64,000 nt of DNA from Ischnura elegans. Lineage: Eukaryota > Arthropoda > Insecta > Odonata > Coenagrionidae. The position numbers and the translations under genes were made by a program. The notes beneath the pieces were generated by a model. The model saw only the letters and a list, made by a program, of their open reading frames with translations. It was not told where the DNA came from and made no database searches. The stretch covers positions 95,528,566 to 95,592,565 of the forward strand of contig NC_060251.1 in NCBI RefSeq assembly GCF_921293095.1, given 5' to 3'. Below, one piece after another: positions 33,355 to 45,918 of the stretch; positions within the stretch are counted from its first letter, which is position 1; each line of letters starts with the position of its first letter.

Positions 33355-34280
33355 TTAGGGTGCACGTTGAAAAATATCCCTCATTATTCTACTTCTCTTT
33401 TTGGCTGCAGTTGGCGCATTTCTCATCAGGGGCTCCGCTAAATTTCTATGTACAGCATCGTCAATGTTTTCTTCGTCTCCTGATGGTAGGTTTTCATAAT
33501 TTTGATCAACTTCATGTTGAATCAAAAAATTGTGCAAAACACATGCTGCTGATACTGTCAAACTAGCATATTCTAGATTCGTGTCAAGGTATTTCAAACG
33601 TCTAAACTTCCCTTTCAGCCTCCCGAACGCCTGTTGAATTTTGCTCCTGGCTCCACTGAGAACGAAGTTAAAATTTGTTTGTTCATCTGTCAAATGTCCA
33701 TTGTCTTTAAATGGCACAAGGAGATTCATCATGAGAGGATAGGCACTGTCACCGATTACGTGGAATTGCGGAGAAATCAAGGGGTTATCCTCACGATTTG
33801 CGTGGTCGTACAAAGGGCTCACTCGAAACACTCGAGCATCATGCACACGGCCTGGCATTCCTATAAAAACATCTAAAAACGTAAGTCTATGATCACACAC
33901 TGCTTGCAATACAATTGAATGAAATGACTTCCGATTGAAGTAATTAATAGCATTATTTTGAGGACATTTTATAGGAACATGGCACCCGTCTATTGCTCCT
34001 ATTATTGCAGGAAAACAAGTTCTTTTTTCAAAGTGTTCGGCGATTAAATGCGATTCATTTACATTTGGCCACTTTATGTAATAATTTATCATTCTTCTTA
34101 AAATTTTGCATATATCGACGTATATTAGGTGGCCTGTACTCTTGGCTAAATTGAATCGGTCACAGCATGCAAGAAAAGATTCCGGTTTTGACAACATCCA
34201 AACGGCAAATGGAACTTTTTTTCTACCGAAATTACCGATTGCTTCTCCATTCTATTTCCTACTTCATCAATCAGAATCTG
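33355..34280 (-). pseudogene. PIF/Harbinger transposase B (HARBI1-type), 5'-incomplete
   Basis: An open frame of 280 codons (34197-33355) carries the whole catalytic core: IIGAIDGCHVPI (Asp 1), VHDARVFRVSPL, HVIGDSAYPLMM (Asp 2), RSKIQQAFGRLKGKFRRL and CVLHNFL. The residue at the usual Glu position of the last motif reads Gln-Ala (IQQAFGRLK), where relatives have a Glu, so catalysis is doubtful. Upstream, a TTTTTCAG acceptor near 34280 starts an exon that reaches PFAVWMLSKPESF after a frameshift in an A7 run near 34230. Exons before that are missing. Confidence 0.85.
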
Positions 34281-34319
34281 AAAAATATAATAAACATTTA
34301 TGAAAAACCCATTCATTGT

Positions 34320-34860
34320 ATGAAGTCACAAGAGTTTAATTAAGCCTGTGTTGATCATATATTGCATTACATTATTAATATTATCCAGATTATTACCCAG
34401 AACGGTTCGTATATCTTGGTTTCCAACTGGTCCCCTACGTTCATGAGAGTATTTTGTACATTCCTCCAGGAAGTGTCTCACAGTAAGGAGGCAATCACAG
34501 CTATCACAGCGGGGAGGTTGTTTCTCTTCGGTGAAGAGGTATGCATGTGCGAGCGCGGTATGACCAATTCTAAGCCTAGTGACGGCGACCTCTTCCCTAC
34601 GACTATTCCTGGCTGAGGTGGACCAAGCGGTCGTCTCTACTTTGATGTTTCTTAGTTTATTGCCAGCGATATTATTCCACACCTCTTGCCATTGCTCCAT
34701 GCACATTCTCTTCAGTGCGGCTCTTAGATCGTCGGAGATAAACCTATCAAAATCGATGTTGGTTTTTCTAAGTGCCTTCTTCGCTGCTGCAACCACTATC
34801 TCATCGCCTCGAATTCCGACATGCCCCGCGGAAATACGAAATGTAAAGGCTTTGCGGTAA
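34320..34860 (-). pseudogene. RNase-H-bearing LINE, C-terminal fragment
   Basis: The minus strand reads AGHVGIRGDEIVVAAAKKAL, the last RNase H box, then RREEVAVTRLRIGHTALAHAYL and CDSCDCLLTVRHFLEEC, a Cys-rich C-terminal motif shared with the LINE at 53468-54675 (RLRIGHSPLTHAYL, CEDCKCPLSIRHIMLDC). It is 5'-truncated at about 34860. Confidence 0.8.
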
Positions 34861-35041
34861 GTATTTCATGTTATTTACAAGATAAATGAATATATAAATT
34901 GTTTCCATGTGAATTCTGTTGCAGTAGGTCGTCATTATTAGCAAAGTTGTGATAATACAAGTGACCTTTTCGCAATGTTTCTTCATGAATATTTATTCCA
35001 CATCAATGAGAAAAGAATACATTTAGAGCGCGATTGGACGT

Positions 35042-37089
35042 GTGCGATTACAAAGATCTAATAATTTATGCTGGGTGAAGTGTGAGATTTGTACGGAACA
35101 TAAAGTTACGGCCAAAAATTATAATGCCACCAATGTGTTCGAGGAAACGTCGAAGACGATTCTAAGAACATTTGGACAAAGCAAGGTAATTCTAACTGTG
35201 GATGCTAATGCGAAGTCCACGCTGTGGCTTAGTGAAGATACTGACGAACGAGGAGCTTAACTCGAAGATTTCATCTTATTAAACGAATTGGCAATAGAAA
35301 ATAGCTACAATGAATCGATAACGTACGAAGGGCATACACTTCTTAAAACAAATATTTACGTTACTCTAACCAGAGGTTTAAAAGATTTCATCAGGGATTG
35401 GACGATTAGTGAGGAAGGAACACTAAGTAACCACCGCTTAATCTATTTTAAAATCTCCAGATTTAAACCAAAGACGAAGCCAAAATCAGCGAATAAAAGT
35501 TTTAACATTGCAAAGGCAAACTGGAAGAGGTTCGAAGACGCCGTAACTACAAAAGCAGTGGTGCCGAATGAAAAAAGTGATGTGAAAGAAATAAACTTGA
35601 AATAATCCATGACGCCTGCGAAGAAACCATACCTAGAAGTCGAAAGAAAAATCGGTATCGGAGAAATGAAAAATCGGTATTCTAAAGGTGTTCCTCAAGC
35701 CAAAGAAAAACCAAACTGACCACAAGGTATATCCGCTGATTACCCTACTCCCAGTTATCGGCAAAATTAATGAAAAACTTGTAGCTAACAGACTGAATGA
35801 TGAACTAAGTGAAAAGAATTATTTTAATGAGAAACAGTATGGATTTACGAAAGGTAAAGAAACCACAGATGCAATTTTTAACTCCGTGAAATCAATCGAA
35901 CAAACTTCACGAAAATACGTGTGGGGCTAATTTTTAGACATTTCTGGCGCCTTGGACAATGCCTGGTGACCTGAAATTTTAAATGAAATATTAACGCAGA
36001 AAAACTCAAAGAATATTTACAATGTGACCACGGAATATTTCACAAGCAGACGAACTAGCCTTGAGCGAAATGAAACCGTGGTTGTTATAACTTCAACCAA
36101 AGGTTCTCCACAAGGCTCTGTCCTCTTCACTCTTCTGGAGTATTTTATTTAATGACTTATTAAATATCAACCTATCGGACGATTCCGAGGTCACAGCCTA
36201 CGCCGGCGATGCATTATTGTTAATAAAGGTGACAATAGGTATGGAATCGAACGAAAAAGCAACGAGGCACGGCTGATAATTATTAAATCTGGTGAACAGA
36301 AAAAATTAAACTTCTCTAGAGATACAACGGAATGCATTCTATTAAAAGGGAGCATGAAACGGAAACCAATTGTAAAAATGCATGGAGTCAGCGTTGTGTA
36401 TAACACAAAAGTAAAATACCTTTGGGTCCTCGTTAATGAGAAACTAAAATTCATGGATGACTGTAATTACATGGTTGAAAAAATACAAGAAACATTCTTA
36501 CCATTATCACAACTAGCCCGGGATTCACATGGTTACACGAGTGCATCATTAAGAAAACTGTATACCGGCTTAGCTGAGCCAATAACAAGGTATGACTGCG
36601 AGGCGTGGAGAAACGAAATTTAAAAAAAAAGAGGGAAAGGCGCCAAAAAATAATAAGAGCCCAACGAATATTGCTACTTATGGTCACCAAAGCCTACAGA
36701 ACTGCGTCCACCAAGGCCTTATGCGTGTTAGCGGGATGCATCCCAATCGATTTACTAATGGAGAAAGGATGGAGCTTTTTTGAAGATAAAATGACAAACG
36801 CTAATGGCGAGATAAGAAGGAAACTCAACAGGTAAGTGACCATTGCCAAATGGCAGGAAGAGTGGGACGGATCTACGAAAGGCAGAAAAACTTGCATGAT
36901 AGGAACTGTACGAAGGCCTATGACTTGGACCATAACACGGTCCAATTTTCAACAGGCAATGGCAATGTTAACGCTAAACTTAACGATTTTAAATTGACAT
37001 ACTCAAGAGGATGCACCTTTTGCCAAGAAAAGGAAGAAACCGCTAGGCATTTACTAGCGGAATGCGAAGCACTTAAAAAAGACAAGTGA
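35042..37089 (+). pseudogene. R1-like LINE ORF2, heavily decayed
   Basis: Pieces in order: an APE endonuclease C-terminal half (VILTVDANAKSTLW, TLSNHRLIYF); RT segments PLITLLPVIGKINEKLVANR, YFNEKQYGFTKGKETTDAI, FLDISGALDNAW, GSPQGSVLFTLL and a degraded AYAGDALLL catalytic box (YAGD for YADD). Then KVKYLWVLVNEKLKF, LPLSQLARDSHGY, QRILLLMVTKAYRTASTKALCVLAGCIPIDLLM and a final zinc motif CTFCQEKEETARHLLAEC ending at a TGA. The C-terminal wording fits R1-clade elements. More than six stops or frameshifts are present. Confidence 0.75.
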
Positions 37090-37186
37090 GTTAATTGGTA
37101 ACCTGAACAAAAACAATCTAATAATAAGTAGAAACAATTAAATAAATGAAAAAATGATACACACCACCAAACGTTTCATCCGCCAT

Positions 37187-37275
37187 ACCTCCGCCGCCAA
37201 TCCACCACGGTCAGCCGCAGATCCACCGCAGTCCGCCGCCAACCCACCGCAGCCCGCCGCCGATCTGCCGCATGT
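37187..37275. repeat. Short GC-rich tandem repeat
   Basis: Imperfect 14-18 bp units of the form CCGCAGATCCACCGCAGTC repeat about five times. The flanking sequence from 37276 to 37800 shows no gene. Confidence 0.7.
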
Positions 37276-37804
37276 CCCCCACAGGAAAGGCGCAAGATTT
37301 ATGCGAACTGATTAGAGTTCTGTATTTCTTGGCACGGGGCCCAACAGCAAATATCGTATTCCAGTTGTTTCAGAGCGTTTGAGGTTCACCGAGCGAGTGC
37401 GAGTTGTGAGAAATTGAACTTCTCTAAGTCAGTTCCAGGGAGAGCGATTGGACTAATAACTATGCTAAAAAGAGCGATAGCGAGAGCCACTAAGATCTGG
37501 GCAGCCCCGCCTCCTCGAGGCCTGGGGCCGGGCAACGTGTGCAGGCAATTAGTCGGGGCACGTTCCCTGCCGTAAGCACCGGCTAAGAGGGCTAGCGCGC
37601 GCGTTGGACAGTAATTTTAGGTTTCACCTCAACAAAAGTAATATCTTGACCATCACCTGTGTTCATCAAGTAATGGAAGTGAAATTACTTAATGCAACAC
37701 TAGTGTGATCTTTACTTTGTGTAAAGAGATTTCCTGATTTACATCCTTGAGTGTGTAAGTTAAGAAAATTTTGGGTTAGAGCACTATTTCTTAAACATTT
37801 TAAT

Positions 37805-40570
37805 TGTACTGTTTTCTGGTTCATGGAAAGGGTGAAAAGATCCAAAAATCCCAATTTACAGAGCAGAGCACCGGAAAAAGTGTCAAAGAGTGCATATCTC
37901 TGTGAACATCATTTCATAGTTGGCGACTATGTTTGTTCTGATACTAAAAAGCTACGCGTGGGAGCTCTGCCATCCATCTTCCCAATGGCTACCAGTGAAT
38001 CATCACCTTCAGACTGTACACCTGCTTCGAGTTCAGGCATCCATGCTTCCTCATTGAGTAAACGAAACCCTCCTCCTTCCCCAATGACCCCAGTACCTCT
38101 TCTACCCATGACTTCTACCTTGACCTCATCTCTATCAACTACAGCAGCACAGATGCACACAATCAGCCCTCCCTCTGGTAGTTCATCGACTTCAGCAACT
38201 GTTTCAGCATCAACCAGCTGAAGTATTGTTCTCTGTGCTCAGCAGCTTTCCATGCCTGAACCTTGTACTTCCACCCCTAGTGGTGGTAAAATATTCACTG
38301 ATTGTACGGATGAAACCCCTAGCTCTTCATTAATGACCACCCTCATTCCATCTCACAGGGAGTGCCTTTCTGACAACTCTCACAATGTCTACCTCTTTTA
38401 TTGAAAGCAATACATCGACTACTCCTTTGACACAGACCTCCACTCCTAAAAAGTCGAGAAACCATCCCAATCCTTTAACATACACCTCCACCCCTAACAA
38501 ATCCATAAATATTTCCTTCCCAAAACATTTCAGCTGCCGAGGCCTAATCGATTCACAGGCGACTCCGAGGAAAAAGTATCTCTATCACAAGTTACGCCAA
38601 TGCTCTAAACAAATATCATATTTGAAACAAAGACAGGAGAAAAAAAACTCTCTTTGATTTTAAAAAGGGATTAAAATTAAAATTAAATTTTATCTGGTAA
38701 GACTTTAAAGTTATTTACCTGCTCCTTTATTTGACATTCTATGCATGCCCATCATTATGATCAATGAAGTGACAGGGGAAGTATATACCAAGGAAAAGGT
38801 ATCATGGCACCAACCCTTATTTTTGTATTTTTAAGTGGATATGATAATGTAATAATAAGAAATGTTGTATACCTTCTACAAAACTACCCCCTCCAGATAT
38901 TTTATATGCATGCTTTCTCCACAATTTTTATTTTGCCTGTGGGAATGATGAATGTCATCTCTTCATTGTTTTTCTCTTATTGTTAAAAATGGCTTTAAAT
39001 TATTTTTCAGTGTTGGTGGGGATAAAATCATTATCCTATATGACCCGCCTCATCTGCTCAAATGTACAAGGAATATGTTTAAAAAATATTGTATTGAGGG
39101 CAAGGTATGTATCTAATGGGTGTTATGCATTGTAGTTATTGAGTTACAGCGATTGCTGTCAATTTGCTGATGCAAACCTCTTAATATATCTCTATTTGTT
39201 ATTAGATTGCAATTGCTGGGGTAGATAGTCCAGCCATAGGGAAATGGCAACATATTGAGGAGGCTGTCAACCTTGCCAGGCAGTATAGTGGAAATATTGT
39301 TGCCTTCCCAAAAATTACTGATGCATGCCTTAATCCCCAATGGAGAGAGAAAATGAGTGTCTCTATGGCAGCTCATGTGTTTAGCCATGCTTTGACTTCA
39401 CAAATGGATGTTTTTGTTTGGCTAGGTATGTTTCAGAGACAATATTTATTCATGGCCATGATAAAAATGAATTAATTTCTTCCATTTTCTATTAGATACT
39501 TTTCCTTCCATCAATAGGACTCATGGACTGAGGTGCAGCTATTACTGCTGAGTTCCTAGTTTTCACCAAAAATATATTTAGAAGCTTCAATGGAGATGAG
39601 GGAAAGCATAAAAATTCTGATTTGCAAGGTCCATTAGGTCCTGCTAGTCCCCACATCCCCTTTTAGGTAAATCCAATAAAAACATTAAAAACATTTGCTT
39701 TCCTGAGCCTGCCCCGTAATGCTGCAGGAGAAATCATATTGCCACCTTCTGGCATACCTCTTGTCAGACAAGTAATCCGCCCAAAGTCCCAGGATGGGTG
39801 GATGACCACAATTAGGGGGGGCAATTCAACTGTGGAACATTGTAAAGAGCTATGGCTTTAAATTCCTGGATACAAGGCGATTAAATCAGGATGCCTTGGA
39901 AAATTTGTTTGGGTCCATACGTTTTCACAGTGGGTGCAACAGGAACCCACCTGTTCAACAGTTTGCCTCTTCAGTGAAGACGTCCATGTCACATGGGACA
40001 CCTAAGGTAGGCGCTGCATCTGGAAACTGTGAGATAGATGCAGATAATTTTTTGTCTGACTTGGAGGAGCTGCTGCAGAATGTCCAAAGTTTGTCAGAGG
40101 GCATAGACGAAAGCAATTTCTGTGATGCCGCTGATATCCTTCATGATGAAGGAGAGGTGTCACTTGAACCCATTACCCATCAAGTACAATCTGTAAAACT
40201 CAGCTATGCTGTTTTAAAGAATGTTATTAAGGGCATCACCTGCAGTGATTGTTTGAAAAGCCTCTGTGCAGGAACTAACATCATCGGTGAGAGTTTTTGC
40301 ACAGATGCTTTCGACCGTGATGGAGGGAACATTTTCCCTACTGAAAAAAATTCAAACATGTATTTCTGACATAATTTCTAGATTAGATGATGTGATACCA
40401 TCTGTAGCCACTAAAAGGAATATTAAAAAAGCAATTACTAACAAAATTGATGTGAGAAAAGAATTGTTGTGGGTGAAATGCCCAACACGTGACCTCTCGG
40501 TAGATATTTCTAATGCTGTAATTGAGTACAGCATTAGAAAATTTTGCAAAAGGAGAGTGTCAACTGCCTG
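37805..40570 (+). pseudogene. P-element/THAP9-type transposase B, multi-exon
   Basis: The first exon seen carries the second half of a THAP finger (SAYLCEHHFIVGDYV, then LRVGALPSIFP), followed by a Ser/Thr/Pro-rich linker and a coiled coil (TPRKKYLYHKLRQCSKQISYLK). 39011-39103 reads ILYDPPHLLKCTRNMF and ends at a GTATGT donor; the next exon opens after TTATTAG near 39205 with IAIAGVDSPAIGKWQHIEEA. 39800-40370 gives LNQDALENLFGSIRFHSGCN and the conserved C-terminal region. The first THAP half and the catalytic DEMKI-type segment were not found. Stops and frameshifts near 38221 and 39500-39780 show decay. Terminal repeats were not identified. Confidence 0.75.
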
Positions 40571-41888
40571 ATTATTTGTAAGTATATTTTTTATGTGATT
40601 AAATTTTGTAGTAGGGGAGAGTGGGATAATTATTTTGCTGAAGCCTTCACCAACTAGTAAAGGTTTCGACTCTTTTTCTTAGCTTTTAATGTCTTGTTAT
40701 AGAGGTTTATGAATTCACCACTCATCAACCTAAGTGAAAAAGAGCAACTCTTGTGCTAATGAATAATGGCAAAGTGAAGCTATTTTGGTATATGCAAGCC
40801 ACATTAGGAACCTTCTTGTATTTTTGTAATACTATGAATAGGGCAATGCAGAAAATGTTCTCACTTATACTATGTTAATCTACTTAATATCAAATTATGT
40901 TTAGTTTTCAGTGTTCCAGTATGTCGATAGATTATAAATATTTGCTACCTTAAAAAATGCATTTGAATTACAATATGAATCTTTCCTGGTGAGTGTAGGA
41001 AAAGGTTATTCAGGCTTTCAGGCGGGTTTTTCTCTCCATTCTCCCAAATTTTTTGACATCAGAATTGTATTCCATCATTGGAGCTATTAGTGAATTGGCC
41101 TTCTTTGAATGCTTTCCTTATGTGGTATAATTAAAGAATTATTCTATTGCTTTGAATTATCCCCATCGCATTAATTATTTCATTTGTACAGTTTTTGTTT
41201 ATTTTGCCTTAGATGTAACCACTGTACACTGACCACTCTGGCCAGAGTAAGGCCACAATTTCTGTGTTGACTGGGCATTATAGTCGTTTTATGAAGAAAG
41301 AGGCAATAACATTTCTGTGTGGCCATTTGCCATTACTCATAAGCATCATAATTGCATTTTTTCATGTAACTTGAGGAATGATGAATTTAGTGAAAAGACC
41401 TAATAAAAAATATACCATAATTGTTGTACGTTATATTTAACTTGCTCCTTTTTTGCAGTGAGGTTCTGTTTTTTATTTGTGCATTTTCTTTGTTTATTAA
41501 CCTGTTCCCATGATGCTGTATGCATTACATATTTACTTGCAGATTGCTTTATTTACTGTCTATTACACAATATAAAGGCCTGTTTTTATGGTATATGAAC
41601 ACGTGCGGGTTAATATCTAAATGTATGAACGCGAGAATGGATGCCAAAATGCACTGTGTAACAACCACCTAACTTGTGCGAATGCATGTGTAGAAAATAG
41701 ATCCTGTTCTAATTTGATTCATGCATTTGTGCATGTTCTGCTCTGGTCCACAAAAATCATTCATGCAAACAGTCATTAACTTGTATGTGTTAATGTATTG
41801 TGTAAACATGCCTTAAAATTTGTTCTTTTGCTTACAATGCAGTGAGATATGCATATTTACTTAAAAATTAATTCATTCATGTGGTTAG
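40571..41888. other. Unassigned AT-rich sequence
   Basis: No credible ORF, repeat or terminal motif seen. Confidence 0.4.
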
Positions 41889-41890
41889 AT

Positions 41891-42002
41891 GCAGCCGGAA
41901 CCCGCCCACCGGAGTTCGTCGCACACGGAGGGGGACTACTGGGCCTGGCTACAGGAGATGGGACGGAGCCCATGGCCGGTCCTTAGTCCGCTGACACCCC
42001 CT
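41891..42002. repeat. 112-bp GC-rich segment duplicated 755 bp downstream
   Basis: Identical to 42646-42757 except for one base (CCCACCGG against CCCGCCGG). It sits isolated in AT-rich DNA, starting GCAGCCGGAACCC, while the downstream copy is part of the GC-rich LTR-like repeat. Confidence 0.85.
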
Positions 42003-42359
42003 GTTTATGACACTATATGCACTGTCATGTTCTTTTGATTCCTATATTGAAATTTTCCAGCGATACAGTGGTTAATTCACTTTTACTTGAATATTAATAT
42101 GTTAACTGTGTTTCTTACAATTTATGTATGTTTTATGGAGAAAATATTTCAAATAAACATGTTAAACTTAACTGCCTGTTTTTTATTTGCAAGCAATCCT
42201 CCTCCACCTTAGTGGGAATTTATCACCTTTCGTGAAATGCAATTTAACTTCGTAATTATGCAGTTCAGCTGAATATGAGTAAAATAATGGCAACCCGAAA
42301 GGGAGCCTAATAAATGCACAGGATTTAATTAACCCGCGTTGAATGACGTCACATCGACG

Positions 42360-43315
42360 GTAGTGACAATCGTTGCCAGCTGAAGTTACTAACCCCCTCC
42401 CCGCGCTGTCGGCGGCCCCTCACCCTCCGTCGACTCGCCGTGCCGAGACCGTGGAAGGCACTTGGGTTGAGGAGGCCTAAGCTAGAACTAGAGCGAGCAT
42501 ATCCTCATACCAATAGGCATTGACGTTCAGTCCCTCAATCAGCTGGATGCCCCGTAAACTGCGGGTCGACCGGCGCTGCTCTGGCGCGCTGTCCCCGAGA
42601 GGAGCGAGCACGCAGTCCCCGGGGGTACCCTCCCAGGACACCGTCGCAGCCGGAACCCGCCCGCCGGAGTTCGTCGCACACGGAGGGGGACTACTGGGCC
42701 TGGCTACAGGAGATGGGACGGAGCCCATGGCCGGTCCTTAGTCCGCTGACACCCCCTACTGCCAGCGGCGATTGGACCCGATCCCCACGCCGGCGACCCC
42801 AGAGTTGCCGCGGAGCAGCGGAGACCCCCGAATACCCCCGAATACCCCAGGACCGAAGCCCGGGGCGATCCCGGACCACCGTCGAGACCACCTGCTGGTC
42901 GTGGCTCCAAGAAGCAGAGCGGGCTCCGGTTTCACCCCTCAGCCCGCTGTCGCCGACCTATAGGTTGCAGCTCTTGGACTCCCCGCTGTCCCCATACCTG
43001 GACCTGCCCGCGCCGCCCCGACGACTTCGAGACCCCCGGGTCTCCAGGGTCCTGTTTGGGTCTCCGGAGAGGCCTACCCGGACCGACCCGGTCCCAGCCC
43101 CGCGGGAGCAGTAGCTGTGCCACAGTCCCTCGCCCGCCCTTACTGGCGGGCCCATTAAACCATTTCACTGTTCCTTGTAAGAAGGATCAATAAACACACC
43201 CTCCGGGTGTTTTTAAACTTTACTCTGACACGTCTTTCTTTCCATGATGCTTACCCGATTCCGTGTACCGGGGTGGGTCTCCCTACCACCTCCGGAGGTA
43301 GCTGAACCCACGACA
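42360..43315 (+). mobile_element. GC-rich LTR-like repeat, family shared with 56759-57656
   Basis: It matches the reverse complement of the solo LTR at 56759-57656 in several blocks: GGAAGGCA with GAGGAGGCC, GAGCGAGCATATCCTCATA, GATGCCCCGTAAACTGCGGG, the poly(A) region AATAAACACACCCTCCGGGTG (43189) and a final CCACGACA-type end (43315). It is thus probably an LTR in plus orientation. I could not define its left end or duplications. Short ORFs in this GC-rich block are not convincing. Confidence 0.6.
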
Positions 43316-45250
43316 CGTAAAAAGCGAAGTGAGACCACCTTACTTTCTATCACCTTGGACATCGATGACGTTTACCAGGAGGACGGGGAGGAGGCCGACG
43401 TCCACCCGGTGAGGAGACAGGAGATGACCTGACAACCGAGGATGCGGACAAATCCACTGCCATGGCGGGGACCAGGCCAAGAAAACCATTGTTGCGGCTT
43501 CACAGGGCACTTCGTGCAGGTTTCGCACATTCAGATGTGATAAACGTTCAAAATTCGGGCACTTAAAAGGCAATGTGCAAAGAAGGTATGAATGTTAAAT
43601 TCTAGTCTAGATCGTCTAAGAATTCGACAAGCATCAAAATTGCCAAGTATAAAGCTAAGGATATCGGAGAGGGTGCCTCTTCCGGCGAAAACTCGCTTTC
43701 ATCCAGGAAGTCCAAATCACTACCGCAAAACAAATGTTAGAAAACCTGAACTCGTGGAGGACGCCATATCGGATGTTATGATGGATGCCGATCCCTCCAA
43801 GGTCGCCAAGCACTTCGAATGCTCAACTAAGACTCCAGAAAGGGGGATTATGAGACTACAACGATCGTAGTCGAGCGCATAGCGAGACTTTTAAATGAAA
43901 AGTTTTAATGTACGTATTTCTATTCAATATGAATGCATTTTATGTTTATAACCATACAGTTGAACTGTAACGCATCCAATAGAAGGGGAGCCCCAAGGCG
44001 ACGAAGGCAGGAGTACGACAATCAACTAGTAATGTGATGTCATAACGATAGTTCGGCCGTTCAAAATTATTATTAGAATTTAAAAAAGGGGGGAAGATTC
44101 TTATAATTTTCAAACAATTACGGTGGTTTTGATACATGTATGTTTCAATCTCACGGATTTCCTAATGAATTTAATGAAGCATGATTATTGTACTCACTGT
44201 TCGCAAGTCTACCTATTAATTAACTATTTGATAAATGTATTTTTAATAATTGCAGTTTGTAGGAAGGAGAGAGAACGAGCGTAGGTTTACGCGCTAAGAT
44301 ACGGGATGACCAACGCTAATGGCCTAAGGGGTTCGGACACGGGCAGGAGAAAGGTCGAGTAAGGCGATTAGGGCCCTCAGAAGGGGAAGAAGATGATTCA
44401 GCCTCGAAGAGCGAGGGTGGTGACGCAGATATATCGGAGGTATCGGTAGTTAAGCAGGATATCTTCCCCCTTAACCCTTCCTAAAATGACTGCGGTCCGG
44501 CCTAGCACCAGTACGCATCCGAAACCCGAAAATGTATATTCGAGGCACCATCACCATACACCCCCTGAGTACCGTAGGCAAGATGGAGGGCACGGTAAGG
44601 CTACAGAGGCGGCTACGCGGCATCGGGCAATACCGACTGCAACCATGGGAGGACGGCTGTAGATGGCGGCGGCACCCGCCGACGAGGCCCGCATTAGGTT
44701 CTTGCTCGTGGTGCAAGTCCTGACGGAGTTGGCAACTATATCGGTGGTGCCCGAGGCGTTACCGGATCCCCCCAGCTCCCAGTTTTCCCCAGTGCCACAT
44801 TCCCACTCTTCTCCTAGTGGACCGGCTGAGGCCGCCTAAGAAGGAAGGTAGGCTACGATTAGTGGGAAAAGGGAACTAATTGGTGCTCGGTGTCGAATAT
44901 AAATGACCCTAATTTTTTGTATCTTGTATTACCTCGAAATATGATGTGTCCCCTAAGCAAAAGTAGTAGTGATTTCAAGTGGTATAAACGTGTATACTTG
45001 TGTCGTGTAACCTTATTACTAGGGCAAGAGAGAATGATAGATTAATGCTTTGCTAATATGTGTGTCGATGAACATTTAATGGTTTTTAACCTTTTGCCTT
45101 TCTGAAGTTGATTCTGAAGTCTTTCTGAAGAACTTGATATTAATAGCACAATTGTTGAATAAAATTGTTAGTCCGATTTCAGAGCTCCAAAGGTGCTCTA
45201 TAATGTCAAAAAAGTAAGATTTCAGGGGTATTCGCGTAACCAACTACATT
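43316..45250. other. Unassigned region with GC-rich patch
   Basis: 43440-43870 and 44270-44840 are GC-richer than the surroundings and hold short frames, for example 58 codons at 44663-44839 (MAAAPADEARIRFLLVVQVL), Ala/Pro/Ser-rich at the end. They may be retroelement gag remnants, but I recognise no domain. Confidence 0.3.
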
Positions 45251-45259
45251 TATCAAAGA

Positions 45260-45532
45260 ATGCACTACAAAATGTCTAACTATGACCAAAAGGGTATTAA
45301 CTATGGGCGCCATCCGAAATTCACTGTCAGTACCGACTGTGCTGCCGAATATCGGAACGGATTGCAGTACTGCCGCTGCGAAGAATACAGTAATTTCGGA
45401 ACGGTGGACAGCAGACGCTTTAGGGTAATTCCGCGGGAATTTTCTTATAATTACGAAAATAATAATAACATCAACATTGGAAGTCTGATGAATGCATCAG
45501 ATATAATCGATGAGGAGGAACCACGAAACTGA
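45260..45532 (+). CDS. Unrecognised 90-codon ORF
   Basis: The product is Tyr/Asn-rich with four Cys (TDCAAEY, YCRCEEY) and an acidic end (DIIDEEEPRN). No domain recognised, no paralogue in the window, and no clear splice or promoter signals. It may be chance coding. Confidence 0.2.
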   Translation: MHYKMSNYDQKGINYGRHPKFTVSTDCAAEYRNGLQYCRCEEYSNFGTVDSRRFRVIPREFSYNYENNNNINIGSLMNASDIIDEEEPRN

Positions 45533-45918
45533 TGGAATGGAGAGTGAAAGTACACTTACAAGCAGTCAAAGTGAACGAAATGCTAAAAACATGAAAAAAA
45601 TATGTAGTACATACGCAATGAAAAGTTACTTTGGAGTTAGCGTTTGTGGGAATATTATAAATGGATAACCGTATTCACCATTGAAACCGAAATAATTGAC
45701 GATAATTGAAAATTATTATATGTATCTGCATGTCGTTAGCATTGCCGTATCCATATAGTTCATGAAACGGAAACCTGTGAATGTTGTAATAAATATTTCC
45801 TGGAAATTATTCGGAGGATAAGGAATGAATTAAGCAGTTAGCAAATTTTATTTACCACAAGTCGATCATTTCTGTCAAAGGTTAAGTCTGAATACGGCTA
45901 AAAAGATTGGTGTAAAGG

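Larger units (their letters stand above)
32029..34319. mobile_element. PIF/Harbinger transposon B (transposase plus Myb/SANT-like gene)
   Basis: It holds two convergent genes, the hallmark of PIF/Harbinger: a Myb/SANT-like DNA-binding protein (+) and a DDE transposase (-). The left end appears to be GGGTGCGTTCATTCAGGC after TTA. I could not match a right terminal repeat, so the right limit is approximate and the element may be truncated. Confidence 0.7.

Noticed and set aside
42477-43170. Several overlapping ORFs of 60-130 codons in a GC-rich block
   Set aside because: They occur in almost every frame because stop codons are rare in GC-rich DNA; none shows a domain, and the block is better explained as an LTR.
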